Below are positions 33,314 through 41,839 of a DNA stretch of 41,839 nucleotides, in pieces; within the stretch, counting starts at the first letter, position 1; each line of letters opens with the position of its first letter. The DNA is taken from the NCBI RefSeq assembly GCF_001428665.1, contig NZ_LMIJ01000011.1, positions 871,831 to 913,669 of the forward strand, read 5' to 3'. Under the pieces are notes generated by a model. It was not told the DNA's origin, ran no database searches, and worked only from the letters and a program-made list of their open reading frames with translations. The stretch comes from Acidovorax sp. Root219 (GTDB taxonomy: Bacteria; Pseudomonadota; Gammaproteobacteria; Burkholderiales; Burkholderiaceae_C). The position numbers and the translations under genes are program-made.

Positions 33314-33332
33314 AGCCCCCTGCGGGCTTTTT
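33314..33332 (+). terminator. weak terminator after bamE
   Basis: AGCCC (33314-33318) pairs with GGGCT (33324-33328), followed by T to 33332. The stem is short. Confidence 0.5.
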
Positions 33333-33384
33333 GATGGATTGACATGGGTCTGCGGACCCCCTTTTTTGCGATACCAGGAAACAC

Positions 33385-34215
33385 ATGCCAGGGAACACAT
33401 CGACTGCCTCCACCCCCGTGCGCGTGGCCGTGGCCGGCGCTTCGGGCCGCATGGGCCGCATGCTCATCGAGGCCCTGCGTGCCACCGATGACTGCGTGCT
33501 CGCCGGCGCACTGGACGTGGCCGCCAGTCCCGGCATCGGCTCGGACGCCACCGCCTTCCTCGGCCATGCCAGCGGCGTGGCCATCACCTCCGACCTGCGG
33601 GTGGGCCTGCAGAACGCCGACGTCCTGATCGACTTCACCCGCCCCGAAGGCACCTTGGCCCATCTGGCCGCGTGCGCCGAACTGGGCGTGAAGATGGTCA
33701 TCGGGACCACCGGTTTCTCCGACGAGCAGAAGGTCGAGATCGCGGCCCTGGCGCAGCGCACGGCCGTGGTCATGGCGCCCAACATGAGCGTCGGCGTCAA
33801 CGTCACGCTCAAGCTGCTGGAGATGGCCGCCAAGGCCATGGCCATCGGCTACGACATCGAGATCATCGAAGCCCACCACCGCCACAAGGTGGATGCGCCC
33901 TCGGGCACCGCGCTCAAGATGGGCGAGGTCATCGCCGAAGCCATGGGCCGGGACCTCAAGGAATGCGCCGTCTACGCCCGCGAAGGCATCACCGGCGAGC
34001 GCGATCCGTCCTCCATCGGCTTTGCCGCCATCCGTGGCGGCGACATCGTGGGCGACCACACCGTGCTGTTCGCCGGCATCGGCGAGCGCATCGAGATCAC
34101 GCACAAATCGTCCAGCCGCACCACCTATGCCCAGGGCAGCCTGCGCGCCGTGCGCTACCTGGCCGCGCACAAGACCGGGTTGCACGACATGTTCGACGTG
34201 CTCAACCTGAAGTAA
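33385..34215 (+). CDS. dapB: 4-hydroxy-tetrahydrodipicolinate reductase
   Basis: NAD(P)H-dependent reductase of the lysine/diaminopimelate pathway. The 276-residue protein has the nucleotide-binding [42 protein letters not shown], and the catalytic [15 protein letters not shown] region. The length is normal. A gap of 21 bases leads to exbB, so the genes are probably co-transcribed. Confidence 0.97.
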   Translation: MPGNTSTASTPVRVAVAGASGRMGRMLIEALRATDDCVLAGALDVAASPGIGSDATAFLGHASGVAITSDLRVGLQNADVLIDFTRPEGTLAHLAACAELGVKMVIGTTGFSDEQKVEIAALAQRTAVVMAPNMSVGVNVTLKLLEMAAKAMAIGYDIEIIEAHHRHKVDAPSGTALKMGEVIAEAMGRDLKECAVYAREGITGERDPSSIGFAAIRGGDIVGDHTVLFAGIGERIEITHKSSSRTTYAQGSLRAVRYLAAHKTGLHDMFDVLNLK

Positions 34216-34236
34216 ACAAACAGGCTGTTCAAGCGC

Positions 34237-34938
34237 ATGGATGCACTCCATTGGTGGCGCCAGGGCGATGCGGTCACGCAGGCCACCGCCCTGGTGCTGC
34301 TGTGCATGTCCGTCGCCAGCTGGGTGGTGATCGTCTGGAAGCTGCGCCTGCTGCGCCGCGCCAGTGCCGACGTGGCGCGCTGCGTGGCTGCGGTCTGGCA
34401 GGCCCCCTCGCTGCAGGACGCCGCGCTGCGCCTGCAGACTTTCGACCGGCTGGCCCTGGTGCTGCCCATGGTGCAGGCCGTGAACACCGTGGCCGACCAG
34501 GCATCCCCGGCAGCGCTGGCTTCCATGGGCAGCCTGTCCCAGCGCCTGACGCGCGTGCTGCGCGACGCACTGCACGCGGTGTTGGGCCGCCTGCAGTTCG
34601 GCCAGGTGCTGCTGGCCACCGTGGGCTCCACCGCGCCGTTCGTGGGCTTGCTGGGTACGGTGTGGGGCATCTACCATGCACTCTCGGCCATGGCCGGCGC
34701 CGGGCAGATCACCATCGACCGCGTGGCCGGTCCGGTGGGTGAAGCCCTGGTCATGACCGCCGCCGGCCTGGCCGTGGCCATTCCGGCCGTGTTGGCCTAC
34801 AACGTCTGTGGGCGCCTGATCGGGCGCATTGAAGCCGACCTCGAAGGCTTAGCGCGCGACCTGCGCGAGCTGCGCATCGATACCGCAGCCGGCGGCACCC
34901 CGCAGGGCGGGCTTTTCCGTCCGGGAGGCGGGGAATGA
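34237..34938 (+). CDS. exbB: MotA/TolQ/ExbB-family proton channel protein
   Basis: A 233-residue inner-membrane protein with three predicted helices (near 17-35, 125-145 and 165-185). The ExbB/TolQ core ATVGSTAPFVGLLGTVWGIYHAL and PVGEALVMTAAGLAVAIPAVLAYN are clear. Such proteins form a pentameric channel that uses the proton motive force to drive TonB or Tol systems. Its stop overlaps the ExbD-like start. No tonB or tolA gene is adjacent in the window. Confidence 0.9.
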   Translation: MDALHWWRQGDAVTQATALVLLCMSVASWVVIVWKLRLLRRASADVARCVAAVWQAPSLQDAALRLQTFDRLALVLPMVQAVNTVADQASPAALASMGSLSQRLTRVLRDALHAVLGRLQFGQVLLATVGSTAPFVGLLGTVWGIYHALSAMAGAGQITIDRVAGPVGEALVMTAAGLAVAIPAVLAYNVCGRLIGRIEADLEGLARDLRELRIDTAAGGTPQGGLFRPGGGE

Positions 34939-35375
34939 GCTTCGGCCGGTTGGAGCGCAGCCAGGGCTCGGCGCCCATGAGTGACATCAACATGACCCCG
35001 CTGGTCGATGTGATGCTGGTGCTGGTGGTGATCTTCATCCTCACCGCGCCGCTCATGGCCAGCGCCATCCGCCTGGACCTGCCGCGCGCCGATGGCGCCG
35101 CGCCGGGCGCCCCCGCAAGGGCCCTCACGCTGGTGGTGGATCGCACCGGCCAGGCCTACCTCGATGACCAGCCGCTGGCGCAGGCCGCGCTGGCCGAGCG
35201 CCTGCAGCGCATCGGCGCTGCAGAGCCCGACACCGAAGTACAGCTGCGCGCCGACACCGCCGTGCCCTATGGCCGCATCGTCGAGATCATGGGGGCGGCC
35301 CATGCCGCAGGCCTGCAGCGCATCGGCTTCGTGGCCGATCCACAGGCGGCTGCCACGGCCCCGAAAAACCCCTGA
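34935..35375 (+). CDS. exbD: ExbD/TolR-family biopolymer transport protein
   Basis: A 146-residue protein with one N-terminal membrane helix (about 27-44). It carries the proton-pathway Asp in MTPLVDVMLVLVVIF and a periplasmic domain with VQLRADTAVPYGRIVEIMGAA typical of ExbD/TolR. It is coupled to ExbB by an ATGA overlap, forming the stator pair of an energy-transducing complex. Whether it drives TonB is not shown by the sequence. Confidence 0.92.
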   Translation: MSFGRLERSQGSAPMSDINMTPLVDVMLVLVVIFILTAPLMASAIRLDLPRADGAAPGAPARALTLVVDRTGQAYLDDQPLAQAALAERLQRIGAAEPDTEVQLRADTAVPYGRIVEIMGAAHAAGLQRIGFVADPQAAATAPKNP

Positions 35376-35421
35376 AAGCCGGCTGGCAGGGCATGCGCGC
35401 AGGGTGGTGCGCCCGACAGCC

Positions 35422-35427
35422 TAAAAT
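35422..35427 (+). promoter_or_regulatory. putative -10 box (TAAAAT) for leuS
   Basis: TAAAATCC lies 49 bases before leuS, similar to the boxes at fba, purE and purC. No -35 is seen. Confidence 0.35.
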
Positions 35428-35475
35428 CCGCGCAGCGCAGTCCTGTGGCTGCACCCCATTCTGACCCGAGCCTCC

Positions 35476-38187
35476 ATGCAAGACAAATACTCTCCCCAAG
35501 AGGTTGAGCGCGCCGCGCAAGACCACTGGACCGCCCGCGATGCCTACCGCGTGACGGAAGACGCGAACAAGAAGAAGTTCTACGCCTGCTCGATGCTGCC
35601 CTACCCCAGCGGCAAGCTGCACATGGGCCATGTGCGCAACTACACCATCAACGACATGCTCACGCGCTACCTGCGCATGAACGGCCACAACGTGCTCATG
35701 CCCATGGGCTGGGACGCCTTCGGCCTGCCGGCCGAGAACGCGGCGCTCAAGAACGGCGTGCCGCCCGCCAAGTGGACGTACGAGAACATCGCGTACATGA
35801 AAAAGCAGATGCAGGCCATGGGCCTGGCCATCGACTGGTCGCGCGAAGTCGCCACCTGCGACCCGAGCTACTACCGCTGGAACCAGTGGCTGTTCCTGAA
35901 GATGCTGGACAAGGGCATCGCCTACCGCAAGACCCAGGTCGTGAACTGGGACCCGGTGGACCAGACCGTGCTGGCCAACGAGCAGGTCATCGACGGCAAG
36001 GGTTGGCGCACCGGCGCCACGGTGGAAAAGCGCGAGATCCCCGGCTACTACCTCAAGATCACCGACTACGCCGAGGAGTTGCTGGACTTCGTGACCGGCG
36101 ACAAGCTGCCCGGCTGGCCCGAGCGTGTCAAGCTCATGCAGGAGAACTGGATCGGCAAGAGCGAGGGCGTGCGCTTCGCCTTCCCGCACGACATCCGCGG
36201 TGACGACGGCGCGCTGATCGGCGATGGCCGCATGTACGTCTTCACCACGCGTGCCGACACCATCATGGGCGTGAGCTTCTGCGCCGTGGCGCCCGAGCAC
36301 CCGCTGGCGGCCCATGCGGCGCGCAGCAACCCGGCGCTGGCGGCCTTCATCGAGGAATGCAAGAGCGGCGGCACCACCGAAGCCGAGCTGGCCACGCAGG
36401 AAAAGAAGGGCCAGCCCACCGGCCTGTTCGTGACCCACCCCATCACCGACGAGCAGATTCCGGTGTGGGTGGGCAACTACGTGCTCATGGGCTATGGCGA
36501 CGGTGCCGTGATGGGCGTGCCCGCGCACGACGAGCGCGACTTCGCCTTCGCCCTCAAGTACGACCTGGAAATCAAGCAGGTGGTGCTGGTGGACGGCGAG
36601 CACTTCGACTACCACCAGTGGAACGACTGGTATGGCGACAAGCAGCGCGGCGTGACCATCAACTCCGACAGCTTCAGCGGCATGGGCTACAAGGAGGCCG
36701 TGGCCGCCGTGGCCCACGCCCTGCATGCCAAGGGCCTGGGCGAGACCAAGACCACCTGGCGCCTGCGCGACTGGGGCGTTTCGCGCCAGCGCTACTGGGG
36801 CACGCCCATCCCCATCATCCATTGCGAAGAGCATGGCGCCGTGCCCGTGCCCGAGAAGGACCTGCCGGTGGTGCTGCCCACCGACTGCGTGCCCGACGGC
36901 TCGGGCAACCCGCTGCACAAGCACGAGGGCTTTCATGCCGGCGTGGTCTGCCCCGTCTGCGGCAAGGCCGCGCGGCGCGAGACCGACACCATGGACACCT
37001 TCGTGGACAGCTCGTGGTACTTCATGCGCTACTGCGACCCGAAGAATGCCGACGCCATGGTGGCCGACGGCACCGCCTACTGGATGCGCGACCAGCAGGT
37101 TGCCACCGGTGGCAGCGGCATGGACCAGTACATCGGCGGCATCGAGCACGCCATCCTGCACTTGCTCTACGCGCGCTTCTGGACCAAGGTCATGCGCGAC
37201 CTGGGGCTGGTGACGGTCGACGAGCCCTTCACCAAGCTGCTCACGCAAGGCATGGTGCTCAACCACATCTACTCGCGCCGCACCGACAAGGGCGGCAAGG
37301 AGTATTTCTGGCCGCACGACGTCGAGCACCTGCACGACGAGGCAGGCAAGATCATCGGCGCGAAGCTGGTGAATGCCGTGGGCGACCTGCCCGTGGGCAC
37401 GGCCATCGACTACGAGGGCGTGGGCACCATGTCCAAGTCCAAGAACAACGGTGTCGATCCGCAGGACCTGATCGAGAAGTACGGCGCCGACACGGCCCGC
37501 CTGTACACCATGTTCACGGCCCCGCCCGAAGCCACGCTGGAGTGGAACGATGCCGCCGTGGAAGGCAGCTACCGCTTCCTGCGCCGGGTGTGGAACTTCG
37601 GCTTCAAGCTCGCCGCCATCGACCGCGATGCGGCACTGGCCAGCGTGGCCGGTGCCAGCAGCCTGGCCGACGTGCAGTTCGGCAAGGAGGCCAAGGCCCT
37701 GCGCCTGGAGATCCACAGCGTGCTCAAGCAGGTGGACTACGACTACCAGCGCATGCAGTACAACACGGTGGTCTCGGGCGCGATGAAGATGATCAACGCG
37801 CTCGAGGACTTCAAGGCCACCGACTCGGCCGGCGCCCAGGTGGCATTGATTGAGGGCTTCGGCATCCTGCTGCGCAGCCTGTACCCCGCCACGCCCCACA
37901 TCGCTCACACGCTGTGGACCACGCTGGGCTATGCCGGTGCGCTCGGCGAGCTGCTCGATGCGCCCTGGCCCCAGGTGGATGCCAGTGCGCTGGTGCAGGA
38001 CGAGATCGAGCTCATGCTCCAGGTCAACGGCAAGCTGCGTGGCTCCATCCTCGTGCCGGCCCAGGCCGACAAGGCCGAGATCGAACGCCTGGCGCTGGCC
38101 AGCGAGGCCTTCATCGCCCAGGCCGCCGGTGCCGCGCCCAAGCGCGTGATCGTGGTGCCGGGGCGCCTGGTGAACGTGGTTGTATGA
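35476..38187 (+). CDS. leuS: leucyl-tRNA synthetase
   Basis: Class I synthetase charging tRNA-Leu. The 903-residue protein has the HIGH motif as HMGH (49-52), the editing domain (about 225-420), a zinc-like region with CPVCGK, and the KMSKS motif as TMSKS near 651-655. It is slightly longer than the E. coli enzyme (860). Its stop overlaps the lptE start (ATGA). Confidence 0.98.
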   Translation: MQDKYSPQEVERAAQDHWTARDAYRVTEDANKKKFYACSMLPYPSGKLHMGHVRNYTINDMLTRYLRMNGHNVLMPMGWDAFGLPAENAALKNGVPPAKWTYENIAYMKKQMQAMGLAIDWSREVATCDPSYYRWNQWLFLKMLDKGIAYRKTQVVNWDPVDQTVLANEQVIDGKGWRTGATVEKREIPGYYLKITDYAEELLDFVTGDKLPGWPERVKLMQENWIGKSEGVRFAFPHDIRGDDGALIGDGRMYVFTTRADTIMGVSFCAVAPEHPLAAHAARSNPALAAFIEECKSGGTTEAELATQEKKGQPTGLFVTHPITDEQIPVWVGNYVLMGYGDGAVMGVPAHDERDFAFALKYDLEIKQVVLVDGEHFDYHQWNDWYGDKQRGVTINSDSFSGMGYKEAVAAVAHALHAKGLGETKTTWRLRDWGVSRQRYWGTPIPIIHCEEHGAVPVPEKDLPVVLPTDCVPDGSGNPLHKHEGFHAGVVCPVCGKAARRETDTMDTFVDSSWYFMRYCDPKNADAMVADGTAYWMRDQQVATGGSGMDQYIGGIEHAILHLLYARFWTKVMRDLGLVTVDEPFTKLLTQGMVLNHIYSRRTDKGGKEYFWPHDVEHLHDEAGKIIGAKLVNAVGDLPVGTAIDYEGVGTMSKSKNNGVDPQDLIEKYGADTARLYTMFTAPPEATLEWNDAAVEGSYRFLRRVWNFGFKLAAIDRDAALASVAGASSLADVQFGKEAKALRLEIHSVLKQVDYDYQRMQYNTVVSGAMKMINALEDFKATDSAGAQVALIEGFGILLRSLYPATPHIAHTLWTTLGYAGALGELLDAPWPQVDASALVQDEIELMLQVNGKLRGSILVPAQADKAEIERLALASEAFIAQAAGAAPKRVIVVPGRLVNVVV

Positions 38188-38690
38188 CCATGATGAACAA
38201 GCGCACCCTGCTCCTGCTGGCACCTGCCGCCTTGCTCACGGCCTGCGGCTTCCGCCTGCGCGGTGTGCCCGAGTTCACATTCGATACGCTGTTCATCGCC
38301 GCGCCTCCCAGCTCGACGCTGGCGCGCGAACTGCAGCGTACGCTGGATGGGTCCGGCTCCAAGCTCACGGTGCTGCGCGACATGGCCGACCTGCCCAAGG
38401 CCCAGGTCGGGCTGGAGTTGTTGTCCGAGCAGCGCGAGCGCGTGGTCGTGGGGCAGAACGCCTCGGGCCAGGTGCGCGAGCTGCAACTGCGGCTGCGCGT
38501 GAAGTTTCGCGTGCGCAGCTCCACCGGCGCCGAACTCCTGCCCGAGACCGAGCTGCTGCAACAGCGCGACATCAGCTACAACGAAACCATCGCCCTGGCC
38601 AAGGAGGCTGAAGAGGCGCTGCTGTATCGCAACATGCAGACCGACATCGTGCAGCAGTTGCTGCGCCGGCTCGCAGTCGTCAAGCGCTGA
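38184..38690 (+). CDS. lptE: LPS-assembly lipoprotein LptE
   Basis: A 168-residue outer-membrane lipoprotein (lipobox LTAC21) that plugs the LptD barrel and helps place lipopolysaccharide. CGFRLRG directly after the lipobox and the small alpha/beta body with [11 protein letters not shown] fit the family. It is translationally coupled to leuS, as in many proteobacteria, where holA comes next. Here an arginase on the opposite strand comes next and ends two bases after lptE. Confidence 0.92.
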   Translation: MTMMNKRTLLLLAPAALLTACGFRLRGVPEFTFDTLFIAAPPSSTLARELQRTLDGSGSKLTVLRDMADLPKAQVGLELLSEQRERVVVGQNASGQVRELQLRLRVKFRVRSSTGAELLPETELLQQRDISYNETIALAKEAEEALLYRNMQTDIVQQLLRRLAVVKR

Positions 38691-38692
38691 AG

Positions 38693-39646
38693 TTATTTCA
38701 GCGGGGGCACGCGCATCAGCGTGCTCTTGCCGAACAGTGATTCGACCAGGTCCACGGCCACCTCCGCCGTCTGGTTGCGCACATCCAGGGCCGGGTTCAG
38801 TTCCATGATGTCCAGCGAGGCCAGGCGGCCGCTGTCGGCGATCATCTCCATGCACAGCTGGGCCTCGCGGTAGGTCGGGCCGCCGGGCACGGTGGTGCCC
38901 ACGCCGGGGGCGATGGCCGGGTCCAGGAAGTCCACGTCGAAGCTCACGTGCAGGTGGGTCTGGTCGTCCATGCCGGCCAGGGCCTGCTGCATGGCCTGGC
39001 GCATGCCGATCTCGTCGATGGCGCGCATGTCGAACACCTCCAGCCCCTGTTCGTGCACCAGGCGCTTTTCACCGGCGTCGACACTGCGGATGCCGATCTG
39101 GCGCACCTGCTGCGGCCGCAGGGCCGGGCCGCCGCCGGGCATGCCGGCCAGGCCGGTGAGCTCGGGCGGGCCCAGACCGCACAGGCAGGCCACGGGCATG
39201 CCGTGCACATTGCCGCTCGGGGTCAGGGCGCTGGTGTTGAAGTCGGCATGGGCGTCGAGCCAGAGCACGCGCAGCGTCTTGCCTGTGTCGGCGCAGTGGC
39301 GTGCCACCGCACTGATGCTGCCCAGGCCCAGGCAATGGTCGCCACCCAGCAGAATCGGCAGGCGTCCCTGCTGCAACTCGGCATACACCGCGTCGAACAC
39401 CAACCGGTTCCACTGCACCACCTCGGGCAGGTGGCGGTAGCCATCCACTGGCGGCTGCCAGGGGTTGGCCGGGCCGTTCAGGTTGCCGCGGTCCACCACC
39501 TGCAGATCGTGCCGTTCCAGGGCAGCCTGCAGGCCTGCCACGCGCAAGGCTTCGGGGCCCATGGAGGCACCTCGTGCGCCGGCACCGATGTCGGTGGGGG
39601 CGCCGATCAGGCTGGCGGCAAGCTGCGGGGCAGGGGAGGTGGTCAT
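38693..39646 (-). CDS. rocF: arginase
   Basis: Hydrolyses arginine to ornithine and urea with a binuclear manganese centre. The 317-residue protein has all metal ligands: H104 in GGDHCLG, D131-x-H133-x-D135 in DAHADFN, and D237/D239 in SFDVDFLDP. The N-terminal IGAPTDIGAGARGASMGP is also typical. I start it at ATG 39646; the codon at 39685 would add 13 unconserved residues. It lies between lptE and holA on the opposite strand, breaking a conserved gene order, and has a 237-base upstream region rich in repeats. Confidence 0.93.
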   Translation of the reverse strand: MTTSPAPQLAASLIGAPTDIGAGARGASMGPEALRVAGLQAALERHDLQVVDRGNLNGPANPWQPPVDGYRHLPEVVQWNRLVFDAVYAELQQGRLPILLGGDHCLGLGSISAVARHCADTGKTLRVLWLDAHADFNTSALTPSGNVHGMPVACLCGLGPPELTGLAGMPGGGPALRPQQVRQIGIRSVDAGEKRLVHEQGLEVFDMRAIDEIGMRQAMQQALAGMDDQTHLHVSFDVDFLDPAIAPGVGTTVPGGPTYREAQLCMEMIADSGRLASLDIMELNPALDVRNQTAEVAVDLVESLFGKSTLMRVPPLK

Positions 39647-39762
39647 GCGAAAAGGCCTTTGTGGGGTGGTGATCTGGCAAGCCATTGCGGCACGGATAGC
39701 GCCGCAGCATTGCGGACCATTATTGTGGGTCTGCGCACGCGCAATGGAAAGCCAGAGGCCTG

Positions 39763-39775
39763 TGCAATTCTTGCA
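39763..39775. promoter_or_regulatory. palindrome TGCAA-TTC-TTGCA upstream of the arginase gene
   Basis: A perfect inverted repeat with five-base arms around TTC. It touches the first arm of the interleaved repeats that follow. A dimeric regulator site is plausible. Confidence 0.4.
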
Positions 39776-39827
39776 GTAAACCGATCAATTTGCAGCGATT
39801 TACTGGCAGTTTGCGCAGCGTGATCGG
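39774..39827. repeat. two interleaved inverted repeats between the arginase gene and holA
   Basis: CAGTAAA (39774-39780) pairs with TTTACTG (39799-39805), and CCGATCA (39781-39787) pairs with TGATCGG (39821-39827). The order a-b-a'-b' is that of a pseudoknot if transcribed, or of overlapping operators if DNA. Confidence 0.55.
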
Positions 39828-39868
39828 TGTATCGCTTCGTGGGGTGGTGCGGCGCGCACTCCGGGAGC

Positions 39869-39876
39869 GATAGACT
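39869..39876 (+). promoter_or_regulatory. possible -10 region GATAGACT before holA
   Basis: The same octamer precedes dacB. It ends seven bases before the holA ATG, suggesting a leaderless transcript. Confidence 0.35.
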
Positions 39877-39883
39877 TTGCCCC

Positions 39884-40939
39884 ATGCAAGTCGCCCTGGC
39901 CCAACTCTCCACCCACCTCCAACGGGCCTTGTCGCCACTGTATGTCCTGCATGGCGACGAAGCCCTGCTGCAACAGGAGGCGGCCGACGCCATCCGTGCC
40001 ACGGCGCGCACCCAGGGCTATACCGAGCGCAGCTCCTACACGGTAGCGGGCGCTCACTTTGATTGGAGCGCTGTGCTGGCAGCGGGGGGATCGCTGAGTC
40101 TGTTTGCCGACAAACAGATCGTGGAGATCCGCGTCCCCTCGGGCAAGCCTGGCAAGGACGGCAGCGTGGCGCTTCAGCAGATTGCCGAGGCCGCCAAGGG
40201 CAACGACAGCACTCTCACGCTGGTGATGCTGCCGCGCCTGGACAAGGCCACCCGCACCGGGGCCTGGTTCGCCGCGCTTGAAGGCAACGGCACTTCGATC
40301 CAGATAGACCCCATCGAGCGCGGCGTGCTGCCGCAGTGGATCGCCCAGCGCCTGGCCACCCAGGGCCAGCGCGTGGTGGCGGGTGAAGAAGGTCAGCGCA
40401 CACTGCAGTTCTTTGCTGACCGGGTGGAGGGCAACCTGCTCGCCGCGCACCAGGAAATCCAGAAGCTGGCACTGCTGCACCCGCCTGGCGAGCTCACGCA
40501 GGCGCAGGTGGAGGCCGCCGTGCTCAACGTGGCGCGCTACGACGTGTTCAAGCTGTCCGAATCGGTGCTGGCCGGCCACACCGGCCGCGTGCAGCGCATG
40601 CTCGACGGCCTGCAGGCCGAGGGCGAGGCCGAGGTGCTGGTGCACTGGGCCCTGGCCGAAGACATCCGCGCCCTCAAGCGTGTGAAAGATGCGATGAACG
40701 CCGGCCGCCCCCTGCCCATGGCCCTGCGCGAGAACCGCATCTGGGGCCCCAAGGAGCGCCTGTTCGAGCGCATCCTGCCGAAGGCCAGCGATGCGGCGCT
40801 GGCACGCCTGCTGCAATCGGCCCACACCGTGGACGGCATCGTCAAGGGCCTGAAGTCGCCCGACTGGCCCACCGATGGCTGGCAGGCCCTGCAGCGCCTG
40901 GCGCTGCAGCTGTGCAAGCTCACCAGCGCGGCCCGCTGA
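39884..40939 (+). CDS. holA: DNA polymerase III delta subunit
   Basis: The delta subunit opens the beta clamp in the clamp loader. The 351-residue protein has the N-terminal YVLHGDEALLQQEA, LSLFADKQIVEIR and the helical collar region at the C-terminus (for example RYDVFKLSESVLAG, IWGPKERLFERILP). The ATG at 39884 gives the standard start. The ribosome-binding site is poor, in line with a leaderless start. In many proteobacteria it directly follows lptE; here the arginase gene intervenes. Confidence 0.93.
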   Translation: MQVALAQLSTHLQRALSPLYVLHGDEALLQQEAADAIRATARTQGYTERSSYTVAGAHFDWSAVLAAGGSLSLFADKQIVEIRVPSGKPGKDGSVALQQIAEAAKGNDSTLTLVMLPRLDKATRTGAWFAALEGNGTSIQIDPIERGVLPQWIAQRLATQGQRVVAGEEGQRTLQFFADRVEGNLLAAHQEIQKLALLHPPGELTQAQVEAAVLNVARYDVFKLSESVLAGHTGRVQRMLDGLQAEGEAEVLVHWALAEDIRALKRVKDAMNAGRPLPMALRENRIWGPKERLFERILPKASDAALARLLQSAHTVDGIVKGLKSPDWPTDGWQALQRLALQLCKLTSAAR

Positions 40940-40957
40940 CAGGTCGATCGGCGGGGC

Positions 40958-41239
40958 TCAGCGAGCGTCCAGCGTGACTCGCGCCTTGTCCACCCACATC
41001 TGCAGGTTGGCCACCAGGTCCTTCTGGCTGAATGAGCAGCTCTCTTCGGAGAACAGCGCGCTCGATTCGAGCCGGTCCAGCAGATTCAGCAGCACCTCGC
41101 TGTAGCGCGGAGGCAGCGCCGCCAGCAATTGCGCCTGTCCGCGCGCCAGGTCGCTCAAGGACGCTGCACTGGCCGCGCCCTCGCTGAAACGCGCCAGGGC
41201 GCCTTGCAATGTGGTGAGTTGATCGTGTTCTGCAGCCAT
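40958..41239 (-). CDS. small hypothetical protein
   Basis: A 93-residue protein, mostly predicted helical, with a heptad-like LSDLARGQAQLLAALPPRYSE stretch split by Pro. It has no signal peptide or membrane segment. The ATG at 41239 has no strong ribosome-binding site. I do not recognise a family. It is convergent with holA, 18 bases apart. It could be a real conserved small gene or a chance reading frame. Confidence 0.5.
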   Translation of the reverse strand: MAAEHDQLTTLQGALARFSEGAASAASLSDLARGQAQLLAALPPRYSEVLLNLLDRLESSALFSEESCSFSQKDLVANLQMWVDKARVTLDAR

Positions 41240-41295
41240 GCCCCAAGTATCGGCGAAAGGACGTGGCGACCCGGCGCCGGCACGACCGTGCGTTT

Positions 41296-41351
41296 TTCCG
41301 TACAGGGTTCGTGCACAAGTTCACGCCTGCCCCGCCGGCCTGTTCCGTACA
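41296..41351 (+). repeat. direct repeat TTCCGTACA x2
   Basis: TTCCGTACA at 41296-41304 and 41343-41351, 47 bases apart, in the 270-base gap before the RCC1 gene. This may be chance. I see nothing else in the gap apart from a T-rich stretch near 41480-41495. Confidence 0.3.
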
Positions 41352-41509
41352 CCATTGTTTGCAAAGCCGGCCGTCGGCAGACTCGCAGCCAGGCGGGTCG
41401 CAGCCCGGCATCTCGGGGATGGAATGGCTGCAACACCGCTGGTTCATGGAGCCCTTGCAGGCTCTGAACGGTGATTCCATTTTCTTTTTTATTCTTATCG
41501 AGGGAACCG

Positions 41510-41839
41510 ATGAAGTATCTGATGACGAAGAAGTCTTTGCGCACTGCCGCTGCCCTGGGTGCTGCCGCGCTGTGCTCCGCTTTCGTGATGACCTCCGCCC
41601 AGGCCGTGCAGCCTGCCATTTCCATGGGCTATGACCATGCCCTCGTGTTGCGTGCCGACGGCACGGTCTGGTCGTGGGGTTACGGCAATGGCGGGCAACT
41701 GGGCCTTGGCAATTCCAGCACTCGCACGGTGCCCACGCAGATCCCCACGCTGCAGAACGTGGTCCAGGTGGTGGCCCGGGGCTCGTTCTCGATGGCGCTC
41801 AAGGCCGATGGCACCGTCTGGGCCTGGGGTGACAACTCG
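41510..41839 (+). CDS. exported RCC1-repeat protein (partial, runs off the window)
   Basis: The reading frame is open from ATG 41510 to the window end (110 codons). GAGGGA lies upstream. The N-terminal 32 residues form a signal peptide (basic start, Ala-rich core, end SAQA). Then come RCC1-type repeats: HALVLRADGTVWSWGYGNGGQLGLG and MALKADGTVWAWGDNS, read in pieces. RCC1 repeats build a seven-bladed propeller. Bacterial exported forms are poorly understood. The C-terminal part is missing. Confidence 0.85.
   Translation, partial: MKYLMTKKSLRTAAALGAAALCSAFVMTSAQAVQPAISMGYDHALVLRADGTVWSWGYGNGGQLGLGNSSTRTVPTQIPTLQNVVQVVARGSFSMALKADGTVWAWGDNS

Noticed and set aside
32407..34677. A 756-codon minus-strand open frame over bamE, dapB and part of exbB
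   Set aside because: It overlaps three well-supported genes and shows no domain. It is a high-GC shadow.
35287..38223. A 978-codon minus-strand open frame antisense to leuS
   Set aside because: It mirrors leuS codon by codon, with a composition dominated by His, Val and Gly. LeuS has intact class I motifs.
40920..41480. A 186-codon minus-strand open frame in the holA-RCC1 gap
   Set aside because: It overlaps the better-formed 93-residue frame and is Arg/Ser/Gly-rich with no recognisable feature.
1..41839. CRISPR arrays, tRNA or rRNA genes, insertion sequences, prophage genes
   Set aside because: I looked for repeat-spacer arrays, cloverleaf genes, transposases and integrases and saw none.

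Overview
The window looks like a chromosomal housekeeping segment of a high-GC betaproteobacterium of the order Burkholderiales, most likely family Comamonadaceae (Acidovorax, Diaphorobacter or Alicycliphilus type). This rests on the strongly G/C-ending codons, the gene orders (hpf-ptsN-hprK-fur/bamE-dapB-exbBD-leuS-lptE), a 478-residue pyruvate kinase beside a class II aldolase, and a GC-rich extragenic palindrome of a style common in that family. I see no phage, insertion sequence, CRISPR array, tRNA or rRNA. Species assignment would need a database search.

Layout. Positions 1-6370 hold pyk, two PAP2 phosphatases (minus strand), a divergent QseB/PmrA-type response regulator with its QseC-like kinase, and fba. 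Positions 6370-12620 hold a split pyridine nucleotide transhydrogenase operon (pntAA, a lipoprotein, a membrane-anchored unknown, pntAB, pntB) and a fadD-type acyl-CoA ligase. Positions 12620-17760 hold an MTA/SAH nucleosidase and a minus-strand block: EamA transporter, tsaB, rimI, a uracil-DNA-glycosylase-fold protein that I argue is a cryptic DNA polymerase III psi subunit (HolD), and corA. Positions 17800-23790 hold dacB and an exported cluster: a lipoprotein lipase, an SGNH esterase, OmpW, and a second SGNH-family lipoprotein whose catalytic residues are replaced. Positions 23870-30060 hold sua5, purK, purE, a CnoX-like thioredoxin, purC and an MFS transporter. Positions 30290-41240 hold hpf, ptsN, hprK, fur, bamE, dapB, exbB, exbD, leuS, lptE, an arginase on the opposite strand, holA and a small unknown. 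The last 330 bases start an exported RCC1-repeat protein cut by the window end.

How the genes work together. Glycolysis (pyk, fba), NADPH balance (pnt), purine synthesis (purE, purK, purC), t6A tRNA modification (tsaB, sua5), envelope assembly (bamE, lptE, dacB, PAP2 enzymes) and the replicative clamp loader (holA and the putative holD) are represented. The most notable points are the HolD candidate beside rimI, the SGNH pseudoenzyme next to an intact relative, the two extra genes inside the pnt operon, a perfect CTTAA-N6-CTTAA operator upstream of the two-component system, an arginase gene splitting leuS-lptE from holA, and interleaved inverted repeats between that arginase and holA.
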